Below are positions 8,720-15,886 of a stretch of 36,649 nucleotides of DNA, piece after piece (position 1 is the first letter of the stretch; each line of letters starts with the position of its first letter). The notes beneath the pieces were generated by a model that searched no databases, was not told the origin of the DNA, and worked only from the letters and a program-made list of their open reading frames with translations. The translations under genes were made by a program, and so were the position numbers. Location: the NCBI GenBank assembly GCA_964486285.1, contig CAZALH010000010.1, positions 1 to 36,649 on the forward strand, read 5' to 3'. Origin of the DNA: JAIDVZ01 sp964486285 (GTDB lineage: Bacteria; Verrucomicrobiota; Verrucomicrobiia; Opitutales; JAIRKQ01).

Positions 8720-8995
8720 ATGAGTAATACCGCTGTTGGAAATGGTCACGTTTCTATTGAAAATTTATATATGGCTTTAGCAAGCTACATAGCGGATTAT
8801 GAACAAACATTAATGGATGATATAAGTGGCATAACAGGTAGCAATAACAGTGATACATCTCAAGAAATAGACCAAGGTCAATTATTAAGTATTCAAGCTA
8901 GGGTGCAAACTTGGGGAACAATCGTTTCTACATCAACTGGTATTGTTCGTGCTATTGGTGACGGATTGAAATCAACGACACAAAATATTAGATAA
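8720..8995 (+). CDS. sctF: type III secretion needle subunit
   Basis: This 91-residue protein has the size and C-terminal pattern of YscF/CdsF needle subunits, which polymerise into the hollow extracellular needle. The C-terminal helix reads VQTWGTIVSTSTGIVRAIGD followed by GLKSTTQNI. It aligns by eye with the YscF end (INKWSVIYNINSTIVRSMKD), matching at W, I-V-R and the last hydrophobic positions. The N-terminus is polar with no signal peptide, as expected for a substrate of the system itself. A strong ribosome binding site (AGGAGG, six to seven bases before the ATG) suggests high expression, fitting a structural subunit. It is followed 11 bases later by the sctG-like gene and then sctI, the order seen in Yersinia (yscF-G-H-I) and partly in Chlamydia (cdsE-F-G). 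Confidence 0.85.
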   Translation: MSNTAVGNGHVSIENLYMALASYIADYEQTLMDDISGITGSNNSDTSQEIDQGQLLSIQARVQTWGTIVSTSTGIVRAIGDGLKSTTQNIR

Positions 8996-9006
8996 AGAAG
9001 GAATTT

Positions 9007-9420
9007 ATGAACGATGTAGCTAACGATGTAACGTTTCCAGAGATTTCGACAGACATTGTAAAAGATTTAATGGAAATTGGCTATGTTGCTATTGGGCGCG
9101 GATTACAAACTGCAGCAGAAGATATTTTTAATGGAATATGTGCTGCACGTCCTGAAAGCGAACTTCCTGTAATTGGATTAGCTATATCGAAAATGAATTT
9201 TGGTGATTTCATATCTGCATCTAAGTTGTTGTCTGAAAAAGCGTTTCCTTTAAACCCAAACAACAGTTTAACAAAATGTTTTATAGGTGTAGTTTATTTC
9301 TATTGTGGAGCAAAAAAAGAAAGTTTGGCAATAATGGAAGACATTCTTTCTAATTCAGAAGATGAATCTGCAATAAAAATAGCTCAAAATATATTATCTG
9401 AAATTAATAGTAGCAAATAA
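9007..9420 (+). CDS. sctG: SctG-like TPR chaperone of the needle subunit
   Basis: This 137-residue, mostly helical protein carries TPR-like repeats (for example AIGRGLQTAAEDIFNGICAA, then LPVIGLAISKMNFGDFISAS and TKCFIGVVYFYCGAKKESLA). In the Yersinia and Chlamydia systems a small TPR protein (YscG/CdsG), together with SctE, caps the needle subunit in the cytoplasm and prevents early polymerisation. Its position between sctF and sctI supports that role. No separate sctE gene is visible nearby; it may be missing, very small, or elsewhere. Assignment is by context plus fold impression. Confidence 0.7.
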   Translation: MNDVANDVTFPEISTDIVKDLMEIGYVAIGRGLQTAAEDIFNGICAARPESELPVIGLAISKMNFGDFISASKLLSEKAFPLNPNNSLTKCFIGVVYFYCGAKKESLAIMEDILSNSEDESAIKIAQNILSEINSSK

Positions 9421-9426
9421 AATACA

Positions 9427-9843
9427 ATGGACAGTTTAGTATCAGTTGCACAAGTACAAGAAGAGATTGTGAAAAATTTATCTCAACAAAATGCTGTTGC
9501 TCCTGGGAATTTTCAGGATATGTATACAGCTATTATACAAAATTTACACGCGAACACCGAAGCAGTACAATTATTCCGAGAGTCTTTTGAAAAGCATGCT
9601 ATTGAGTCCAGTCAGGAAACTCTAACTCAAAAAGCATTCAATGCAGCTAAAGGTGTCAGAGATAGTCTTGAAGAATTACAAGTGTATGTTGAAAAATTCT
9701 CCAAAGAAAAAAATCCTACAACCGCTGTATTATTTGAAATGCAGTACAAAGTTATGCAGATGTCTATACTAATGGATATTTCATCTAAAGTTGGCGATAA
9801 GGCCTCTCAAGCATTTCAAACATTATTCCGAAACCAAGGTTAA
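9427..9843 (+). CDS. sctI: type III secretion inner rod / needle adapter
   Basis: The 138-residue protein ends with a segment typical of SctI (YscI/PrgJ/MxiI): LFEMQYKVMQMSILMDISSK followed by VGDKASQAFQTLFRNQG. In the family this C-terminal helix inserts at the base of the needle and links it to the export apparatus. The upstream region is helical and polar, without a signal peptide. It is the third gene of the cluster, six bases after sctG. Its last 21 bases overlap the end of ispH on the opposite strand. The C-terminal resemblance is strong by eye; the N-terminal two-thirds is not recognisable, as usual for this fast-evolving family. Confidence 0.8.
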   Translation: MDSLVSVAQVQEEIVKNLSQQNAVAPGNFQDMYTAIIQNLHANTEAVQLFRESFEKHAIESSQETLTQKAFNAAKGVRDSLEELQVYVEKFSKEKNPTTAVLFEMQYKVMQMSILMDISSKVGDKASQAFQTLFRNQG

Positions 9844-10683
9844 TAGCTCATCTATAATTTCTCTTGCTATACTTTCTTCAGTAGAAGCCCCGGAAATCAA
9901 TCCAACGATATGGGCTTTATTGATTTTATCTTTATCTAAATTTTCTTTTCTGTCAGCTATAATAGCCTCGCAGTTATTTTCCTTTGCTGTTCGCAGAAGT
10001 TCATTCACATTTTTAGAAAAATTACTCCCAACGATTACTATTAAATCACATCGTTTATCTTGAATTAATAATTTAACTTCCGATTGCCTCTCTTGCGTGG
10101 CATCACAAATTGTGTTAATAACATGTATATTAGGATAATGTGTTTTTATATAATCATATATATCATTAAAATTTTTAATATTGAAAGTTGTTTGAGCAAC
10201 TAATAATGCAGGTTGAGATAAATTTGACATTTTTTTTATATCACCAAGGCAGGAAACTACATAGACTTTATTTTCATCAATATAACTTCTTATTCCTATA
10301 ATTTCTGGGTGATTAGGGTCCCCTAAAAGTATTATAAAATATCCTTGTTTACAGTATTTTTTTACTAAGCCAATAATCCTTAAAATTTTTGGACAAGTGG
10401 CATCTATTAAAGAACAATTAAAAGATTTTAAAAGATTCTTTCTCTGGCTAGTAATCCCATGGGCCCTGACGATTATACAATCTGCTTCAGAAATATCACT
10501 TTTATCATCTAAAATTGACACTCCTAGTTTTGAAAATTTTTCTAATATCTTAGCATTATGTACAATTGGACCATTAGTGTAAACTTTTCCTTTGGCATTA
10601 TTAATAGCACGATAAAGTAATTTAATTGAACGCATTACGCCATCACAACAACCAAGATACTTACCTAAAACCAACCTTTTCAT
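9823..10683 (-). CDS. ispH: 4-hydroxy-3-methylbut-2-enyl diphosphate reductase
   Basis: IspH performs the last step of the MEP pathway, making IPP and DMAPP with an iron-sulfur cluster. The three cluster cysteines are visible in LGCCDGV (about residue 12-13), DATCPK and NTICDATQERQ. The catalytic glutamate lies in GDPNHPEIIG, and substrate-binding His residues in VHN and RAHG. The length of 286 residues is slightly short but normal. It converges on sctI and overlaps it by 21 bases. An upstream 213-base A+T-rich region separates it from the divergent HTH gene. Confidence 0.95.
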   Translation of the reverse strand: MKRLVLGKYLGCCDGVMRSIKLLYRAINNAKGKVYTNGPIVHNAKILEKFSKLGVSILDDKSDISEADCIIVRAHGITSQRKNLLKSFNCSLIDATCPKILRIIGLVKKYCKQGYFIILLGDPNHPEIIGIRSYIDENKVYVVSCLGDIKKMSNLSQPALLVAQTTFNIKNFNDIYDYIKTHYPNIHVINTICDATQERQSEVKLLIQDKRCDLIVIVGSNFSKNVNELLRTAKENNCEAIIADRKENLDKDKINKAHIVGLISGASTEESIAREIIDELLTLVSE

Positions 10684-10792
10684 TGAAAATATTTTTAATA
10701 TTAACTAAGTTTAACTGTTAATAAATTCACAAAAATTTTTCACGAACAAAAAATATACTAGTAAAAAAAATATAAATTAACATAGACTATTT

Positions 10793-10835
10793 TTGTAGCT
10801 TAAATAAGTACTTTATATATCAACTAATTGTAGCT
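10793..10835. repeat. direct repeat TTGTAGCT in the ispH-HTH intergenic region
   Basis: TTGTAGCT occurs at 10793-10800 and 10828-10835, a 35-base spacing, in the 213-base region between ispH and the HTH gene. It could be an operator for the small regulator. Nothing else clear is seen in this gap. Confidence 0.25.
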
Positions 10836-10896
10836 AGCATTTCTTTATCAAAATATTTTATCAGAGCAAAAATAAACAAATAAACAAAAGGATATA

Positions 10897-11250
10897 ATGA
10901 TTAACAACTTACATTGCGAACATTTCGAATTTTTGTTACCACCAAACAAACAATGGTTTTCCCCTAAAGAGGTGGCTTACATCATAGGGAAATCTGATCA
11001 ATATGTACGAGATGCGTTTGACAATCAAAAAATATTTGGACATATCCTCTCAGGACGAGCTCCTAAAGGAGCTGAACGTAGAAAAACGTATCAAATTCCA
11101 CGGGAAGGTATTTTGCTATATTTAATGCAAACAGCAAATTATAATTCTGAAGATTTTTATGATATGTTATGCGAAATCTTAAAAAATCGCACTTTATCTC
11201 AGTTATTAAAAATCCAAAAAACTATTGACGCTCTGATAAAACAAAAGTAG
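10897..11250 (+). CDS. small helix-turn-helix DNA-binding protein
   Basis: A 117-residue protein. Residues 17-60 look like an excisionase/MerR-type winged helix-turn-helix: WFSPKEVAYIIGKSDQYVRD contains the 'sxxEvAxilgkS.xtVr' pattern, followed by a basic wing (GRAPKGAERRKTYQIPREGI). The C-terminal half is helical and may dimerise. An AAAGGA site precedes the ATG. It is a single gene, divergent from ispH and convergent with the basic 292-residue protein. Small proteins of this type act as regulators or recombination directionality factors; which applies here cannot be told. A distant relation to chlamydial developmental regulators is conceivable but not shown. Confidence 0.6.
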   Translation: MINNLHCEHFEFLLPPNKQWFSPKEVAYIIGKSDQYVRDAFDNQKIFGHILSGRAPKGAERRKTYQIPREGILLYLMQTANYNSEDFYDMLCEILKNRTLSQLLKIQKTIDALIKQK

Positions 11251-11255
11251 AAATA

Positions 11256-11286
11256 GTACTGGGAAAGTAAAATTCTTTCTCAGTAC
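11256..11286. terminator. hairpin between convergent genes
   Basis: GTACTGGGAAAG (11256-11267) pairs with CTTTCTCAGTAC (11275-11286) through 12 base pairs, one of them G-U, across a seven-base loop. It sits between the stops of the HTH gene and the 292-residue gene, so it can serve both strands. No clean U-run follows on the plus strand, so it could instead protect transcript ends. Confidence 0.5.
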
Positions 11287-11293
11287 AAAAAAG

Positions 11294-12172
11294 TTACACA
11301 TTAGCATCTTTTCGTAAGGCAAATATTGTCTGACCAAGAAGCATTGTAACGTTCAAAATTCCAACAATTGACCAGATATGTTCTTTAATAAGAGTCATTG
11401 CTGAATTAATTTTAATATGTATAGAAGGCAGAAGTGATATAAAAATCTTCTTAACACTGGACTTAATTTTTTGTAAATTTTCCAAAACTAAGCTTTCTAA
11501 TAATATAATTTCACTTTTGACTGATTCCCAAATTTGAGCAAGAAGTCTTAATAACTTTTTAGTTGATTCCGCAATACACTTGGCAATTTTTTTCGCTACT
11601 TCACTCGTAACATCACTTATAAAAGCCATTAACTTAAATAATTCCATCATGAACAAAGAGAAAAACTGAGAATTGACTATTTTAATTAAAAACGTGCTAA
11701 CCTTATGCACAATTTCAGACAAAACATTGAAACCTTTTTTTGCATAAATCCCAACTTTTTTACAAAAGACTACGTTTGTACTATCTGTGATTTGTTTTAG
11801 CGGCTCATCTGAATTTACAGTTAATTTATTTGTTTTAATGTTTGTTGTTTTCTTTCTAGAAACTATTCTATGATATCTTCTGACACATTTACGTCTTTTC
11901 ATACCTTTACGTTTAAAGGCAATACTTTTTTTATTAAGAGACTCTCTAACAAAATTATCTTTCGACTGAAGCGCAGTAGATGAAGTTAGTAAATCTTCTG
12001 TTACAGTTCCTTTTTCACAGTGATGAGTTAATAGCGTGTTAGATCTTACGTTAACTTCCATATGGTTCAAACGCTGTTGCTCATTTAGCTGTTTTACGTT
12101 TTGTGTTACTTGCTGTTCATTTCCAACAGGCCTTGAAAAAGAATTTTCATTTACACAAGCTTTATTTATCAT
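11294..12172 (-). CDS. basic, membrane-prone protein of unknown function (candidate type III effector)
   Basis: I do not recognise this 292-residue protein. Residues 1-85 are polar and rich in Asn, Gln, Ser and Thr, without a Sec signal. Residues 86-110 form a dense basic patch (FKRKGMKRRKCVRRYHRIVSRKK). The rest is helical, with hydrophobic stretches near FFSLFMMELFKLMAFI and a C-terminal WSIVGILNVTMLLGQTIFAL that could span a membrane. A disordered polar N-terminus plus internal hydrophobic segments is the general look of secreted effectors or inclusion-membrane proteins of intracellular bacteria, and the needle cluster is 1.5 kb away. This is inference. A good AAAGGGAT site precedes the ATG. 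It is 73 bases downstream of an acidic gene on the same strand. Confidence 0.55.
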   Translation of the reverse strand: MINKACVNENSFSRPVGNEQQVTQNVKQLNEQQRLNHMEVNVRSNTLLTHHCEKGTVTEDLLTSSTALQSKDNFVRESLNKKSIAFKRKGMKRRKCVRRYHRIVSRKKTTNIKTNKLTVNSDEPLKQITDSTNVVFCKKVGIYAKKGFNVLSEIVHKVSTFLIKIVNSQFFSLFMMELFKLMAFISDVTSEVAKKIAKCIAESTKKLLRLLAQIWESVKSEIILLESLVLENLQKIKSSVKKIFISLLPSIHIKINSAMTLIKEHIWSIVGILNVTMLLGQTIFALRKDANV

Positions 12173-12245
12173 ATATCCCTTTATTAACCTAACAAATCAA
12201 TGGCTAGATCAACAAATCTGCAAGTCAAGCTTTTTTTTGCAATTT

Positions 12246-12896
12246 TTATTCTTCCCAATTCTCTTCTTCAATATTTTCTACAGAAGGATCATCCTTTGTT
12301 TCATCGTTAAAATCAGATAAATCAATATCATCTTCTGTTTCTTCACACTCATCATCCGATTCTAAAGAATAGCCTAGTGGAACATAATCTAAAATTGATA
12401 CAATTTCATTAAAAACGTGCATACTTTTCCCGCTAACAAATTCGCTTTGTTGCTCTTCACGAATAGCTTCCTCTATTTCTTCTGGCCCCATTGCACGCTG
12501 AAAATCTAAATTAGCATTAAGCATTTTTACCCTTACTGCTATAATATGATCAAGAAAATCCACATACGGACCATCAGATTCATCAATTATATTCGGTAAT
12601 GCAAAAATTTTTTCTTTCGTCATCATTAAATCTTCAGAGGAAGAAACTAATCTTACCATATTTTTAGGTAATTCTTTATCTATAGAATATTTTAAAAATG
12701 CACTCTCAATAATATCATCACGCAAACCATATGGCTTCATCTGAATTAATAAATCAACCATATGTTCCACTTGATTTGGGTCTAAAATACCAAGCCCGTC
12801 AGCATCCCAATGAATATCATCACTCACTTCATTAACCCACCAATTATAATCATCTCCGAGTTTAGCAATACACCAATTTAATTTATTCAATACCAT
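12246..12896 (-). CDS. acidic protein of unknown function (candidate chaperone for its neighbour)
   Basis: No family is recognised in these 216 residues. The body is helical (VEHMVDLLIQMKPYGLRDDI and other helices) and the last 40 residues are extremely acidic (SDDECEETEDDIDLSDFND, then further Asp/Glu up to the C-terminus NWEE). No signal peptide or membrane segment is seen. It lies upstream of a strongly basic protein on the same strand with 73 bases between them. Acidic/basic pairs can be chaperone-client or inhibitor-toxin pairs; either idea is inference. No clear ribosome binding site precedes the ATG. Confidence 0.5.
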   Translation of the reverse strand: MVLNKLNWCIAKLGDDYNWWVNEVSDDIHWDADGLGILDPNQVEHMVDLLIQMKPYGLRDDIIESAFLKYSIDKELPKNMVRLVSSSEDLMMTKEKIFALPNIIDESDGPYVDFLDHIIAVRVKMLNANLDFQRAMGPEEIEEAIREEQQSEFVSGKSMHVFNEIVSILDYVPLGYSLESDDECEETEDDIDLSDFNDETKDDPSVENIEEENWEE

Positions 12897-13015
12897 ATCT
12901 ATTATTAAAAATAATACGTATCAAAAAGATATATGTTCTTTCGTAAAGAAAAATTTGTACTCATGAAAATGAAAAATAACATTGTTAAAATAATAAGGGC
13001 AAGTAGTATATTTGC

Positions 13016-13414
13016 GTGAACAAGACGAAGGGGTTTTCACTTGTAGAAATTTTGATAGTATTAGCTATAATTGCTGGAATTACTGGGATAGTAGTATCTA
13101 ACTTAGACACTATTTTCAGTAGCAGCAAACAACAAATTGCTAGTTTGTTTGTTAATGAAAGTATAAAAGTTCCACTTATGGCATATAAAATAAATATGGG
13201 AGAATATCCAAGTACTAATGAAGGGCTTCAATCACTAATAACTGCTCCAGTAGGGAAAGAACGTAATTGGCATGGACCGTATATAGAATCCATTCCTAAA
13301 GATCCATGGGGGCAAGACTATCATTATATGAATCCTGGTATACATAATAAAAATAAATATGATATTTGGTCAGAAGGTGCTCCAAACAGCAAAAATAAAA
13401 TAGGTAATTGGTGA
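13016..13414 (+). CDS. gspG: type II secretion major pseudopilin
   Basis: GspG forms the pseudopilus that pushes substrates through the type II secretion channel. The prepilin signature KTKGFSLVEILIVLAIIAGI is at residues 3-22, with cleavage expected after Gly before Phe and the conserved Glu at mature position 5. The C-terminal half carries family landmarks: YPSTNEGLQSLITAP, WHGPYIESIPKDPWGQDYHY, then YDIWSEGAP and a short end GNW. The length of 132 residues is typical. The start is GTG at 13016. The next gene overlaps by four bases (GTGA). Confidence 0.93.
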   Translation: MNKTKGFSLVEILIVLAIIAGITGIVVSNLDTIFSSSKQQIASLFVNESIKVPLMAYKINMGEYPSTNEGLQSLITAPVGKERNWHGPYIESIPKDPWGQDYHYMNPGIHNKNKYDIWSEGAPNSKNKIGNW

Positions 13415-13830
13415 AAAAATTTCTTCTTAACGCATTTTCAATAATTGAATTACTGATCACATTAAGTCTAGTTACATTGTTATATTGTTTCTCAATTTCA
13501 AATTTTAAAGTAAAATTAAAAGACAATCAACCTGAAAAACAATTATACTACATACTAACCAAGTGCCGACAGTTATCAATTAATAGAAATGAAACTATTT
13601 TTTTGAAACAATGTGAAAATAATTATTTATCAATTTTTGATAAGTATGGTAATGCACTAGCAAAAGAAAAATATCCATTTCAAATTATAATTTACGATAC
13701 AAAAAATACTAAACTCGAAGAAATTAAAATATTTCCTTCAGGGTTCAGTAAGGAATACATCACTCAAATTGGACATGAAAAATATTCAATCAACCCATTA
13801 TCTCTCTATGTTCAAAAAATCAAACAGTAA
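13411..13830 (+). CDS. minor pseudopilin (GspH-like)
   Basis: A prepilin-like N-terminus (NAFSIIELLITLSLVTLLYC) has the conserved Glu at mature position 5 but Ala instead of Gly before the cleavage site. The remaining roughly 110 residues are beta-rich, as in minor pseudopilins of the GspH type. The GTG at 13411 overlaps the gspG stop as GTGA and gives MKKFLLNAFS, the best start; a TTG one codon earlier is less likely. Its position after gspG fits the order gspG-H-I. Minor pseudopilins build the tip of the pseudopilus. Confidence 0.7.
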   Translation: MKKFLLNAFSIIELLITLSLVTLLYCFSISNFKVKLKDNQPEKQLYYILTKCRQLSINRNETIFLKQCENNYLSIFDKYGNALAKEKYPFQIIIYDTKNTKLEEIKIFPSGFSKEYITQIGHEKYSINPLSLYVQKIKQ

Positions 13831-14176
13831 ACCTAGTTTTACATTAGCAGAAATACTAATAACAGCAGCAATATTTGCTTTAAATACTTACATACTAACT
13901 TACAGTGTATTTAATGGGTTAAAATGTAACCAACAAATTTATACTCAGAATAACTGTACAGACAAAATTTTATCATTTGTAACTCAAATCATCACAAAAA
14001 CTAATAACATTGCTGACCTTGAAAAAATCAATACATTAACTTTACCAACGAAAGAAAAAATAAAGGTAAATTTTAATATAAGGCCAACAAATATAGAACA
14101 CTTACATCAGGTAATTATTCGTATCAATGATAAAAATTTTCCTGACATATATACCATTAAATACCGAAACTACTAA
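13808..14176 (+). CDS. minor pseudopilin (GspI/J-like)
   Basis: The start at ATG 13808 gives MFKKSNSKPSFTLAEILITA, a prepilin leader with basic residues, then FTLAEILITAAIFA with Glu at mature position 5. The residue before the cleavage site is Ser, not Gly. The protein is about 122 residues long and overlaps the preceding gene by 23 bases. A longer in-frame start exists upstream but would bury the leader. By order and size it is a GspI or GspJ analogue; which one cannot be told. With two of three pseudopilins lacking the standard Gly(-1), the local prepilin peptidase may be tolerant. Confidence 0.65.
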   Translation: MFKKSNSKPSFTLAEILITAAIFALNTYILTYSVFNGLKCNQQIYTQNNCTDKILSFVTQIITKTNNIADLEKINTLTLPTKEKIKVNFNIRPTNIEHLHQVIIRINDKNFPDIYTIKYRNY

Positions 14177-14388
14177 ATCTCCACTAATGCAGCTCTCTCT
14201 GAAATAAGAGACGATATAGCATCAAATGATGCTTCAACTTTAAGTAAACATGTATCTCCTATATTTTTTAGCAGTGAATCTTCATTTTTAAAATTTAGCT
14301 TACCAATATTCGAATAATACACCCTTTTATTATGTTCGCATTTTATTCGAAAATTCATTTTACTTTTTATTTTTGATATTTTTTCCAT
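14173..14388 (-). CDS. small unknown protein
   Basis: 71 residues, basic N-terminus (MEKISKIKSKMNFRIKCEHNKR) and a C-terminal part that looks globular (GDTCLLKVEASFDAISSLIS). It overlaps the end of the pseudopilin gene by four bases, tail to tail. No family recognised and no clear ribosome binding site, but the space is otherwise empty and the reading frame is intact. Confidence 0.45.
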   Translation of the reverse strand: MEKISKIKSKMNFRIKCEHNKRVYYSNIGKLNFKNEDSLLKNIGDTCLLKVEASFDAISSLISERAALVEI

Positions 14389-14472
14389 TTTCTTATTTAG
14401 TTTACAATTAACCTAATTTTCATTAAGTGTACAGATGTCAAGGAAAATAAATAACAAAAACAAGATTTGATT

Positions 14473-15093
14473 TTATTTGGAAATACTACTCAATAGTTGC
14501 CACCAATTTTCAGAAAAATTTATGCCATCAGCAAAGTGCATCAATTCTGCAATTGCCATGTCATTTCCTTGAGATTTAAAATGGCTCAAAAGCCCGTACA
14601 ATGCTTTGGCTCGAAAACATATATTATATTTGGAATTGTGCAATATCTTGTCTAAAATTGCCTCATAAGATTTTCCATCGCCTAATTTGTATTTTGAATT
14701 TGCTACTGAAATTTCAGCACGAACAGACAATTCGTTATGCTTCAATGCTTTTATTGCAAGTTCATAATACAAAAGTGCGGTTTTAAAGTCTTTATCTTCA
14801 AAAGCATCGTCTCCCAAGTTTAATAAAACCAATCCACAAAGCTCGTGAGCTCTATATTTTTTAACAAAAGCCAACTTAGAATTTGTTGTAGTTAAAGCCA
14901 AATATTCACGTTTTATATTTAAGCTACGTTTTTCGGAGAAAATTGTTCCACAAGCCACTACTAATAAAACTAAAATTACAACCCCCAAAAAAGCATAGAT
15001 GTATCTTCTATGTTTTTTGAAAAAAAAGAGTAATTTCCCTTGTAAACTTTCCTCAGAAAAAACTTTCTCAATTTCATCATTTAAATTTGCCAT
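14473..15093 (-). CDS. membrane-anchored TPR protein (YfgM-like)
   Basis: From the ATG at 15093 the protein (about 206 residues) has a short cytoplasmic N-terminus (MANLNDEIEKVFSEESLQGK), basic residues, one transmembrane segment (about residues 30-50, YIYAFLGVVILVLLVVACG), and a periplasmic helical domain with TPR-like repeats (AHELCGLVLLNLGDDAFEDK, then DFKTALLYYELAIKAL). This layout matches YfgM/'tetratricopeptide-like' periplasmic proteins that work with PpiD at the Sec translocon. Sequence identity cannot be judged, so the role is tentative. An earlier ATG (15126) would add 11 residues and is less likely. It is divergent from rsmE, with 72 bases between them. Confidence 0.65.
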   Translation of the reverse strand: MANLNDEIEKVFSEESLQGKLLFFFKKHRRYIYAFLGVVILVLLVVACGTIFSEKRSLNIKREYLALTTTNSKLAFVKKYRAHELCGLVLLNLGDDAFEDKDFKTALLYYELAIKALKHNELSVRAEISVANSKYKLGDGKSYEAILDKILHNSKYNICFRAKALYGLLSHFKSQGNDMAIAELMHFADGINFSENWWQLLSSISK

Positions 15094-15165
15094 AATATAG
15101 TAGATAGAAGTCTTGTATATTGCCACACAAATATTTTATATAGAAAGTGCAATTATAAATATTTT

Positions 15166-15885
15166 ATGCTTCGAACTTTTTGTAAAAATTTTAATGGACA
15201 AAAAAACGTTACTCTTAATGAAGCTGAAAGTAAACATATGATATCTGTTTTACGTGCAAATTCAGGTAATAAGATAGAAGTTTTAAATGGAAATGGATTA
15301 ATTGGGAAAGGTGAAATTCTTGCTGCAAATAAAAAAGCCGTGCAAATAAAAATTAACGACACAATAAAATATTCCTTCAGTTCACCAACTGTAACATTAA
15401 TACAAGCTAGTTTGACAAATAATAACACAGATTTTCTAATTAAAGAAGCTACCGCACTTGGAGTAAAAAATTTTTGGATATTTCAAGCAGAACATTCTGA
15501 GTCTAAAATATTACAAAAATTCAAAACTAAGGCTGAACATTGGAAAAGACTAACAATTGAATCTTGCAAACAATCACGTAATCCTTTCTTACCAACAGTA
15601 AACTGTGTCCATAAATTACAAGATATTCCATTGGAAACTGGCGACGTTTTATCATTATTTGGATACATTGCCAATGATTCTATTCCACTAATAAAGTGCT
15701 TAAATTTACATAAGACTCCTAAAAATATTGTTATAGCTATCGGACCTGAAGGAGATTTTTCAGAAAAAGAAATAATGTACTTAAAAAGTCAAAATTTTAT
15801 TGGATGCAAGCTTGGCACTAATATACTTCGTTCTGAAATTGCAGCACTATATTCAATAAGCGTAATTAATAGTTATTTTTTATAA
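15166..15885 (+). CDS. rsmE: 16S rRNA (uracil-1498-N3)-methyltransferase
   Basis: RsmE methylates U1498 of 16S rRNA in the assembled 30S subunit. It is a SPOUT (knotted) enzyme. The N-terminal PUA-like region has the typical HMISVLRANSGNKIEVLNGNG. The SPOUT domain shows KEATALGVKNFWIF, ESCKQSRNP, IAIGPEGDFSEKEI and KLGTNILRSEIAAL, the SAM-binding knot. The length of 239 residues is normal. Its stop is one base before the helicase start, indicating cotranscription. Confidence 0.95.
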   Translation: MLRTFCKNFNGQKNVTLNEAESKHMISVLRANSGNKIEVLNGNGLIGKGEILAANKKAVQIKINDTIKYSFSSPTVTLIQASLTNNNTDFLIKEATALGVKNFWIFQAEHSESKILQKFKTKAEHWKRLTIESCKQSRNPFLPTVNCVHKLQDIPLETGDVLSLFGYIANDSIPLIKCLNLHKTPKNIVIAIGPEGDFSEKEIMYLKSQNFIGCKLGTNILRSEIAALYSISVINSYFL

Positions 15886-15886
15886 A

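Noticed and set aside
12180..12245. T-rich stretch with short TGCAA/TTGCA repeat as terminator of the acidic gene
   Set aside because: The stem is only five bases with a long A+T-rich loop and lies between two genes that look cotranscribed.
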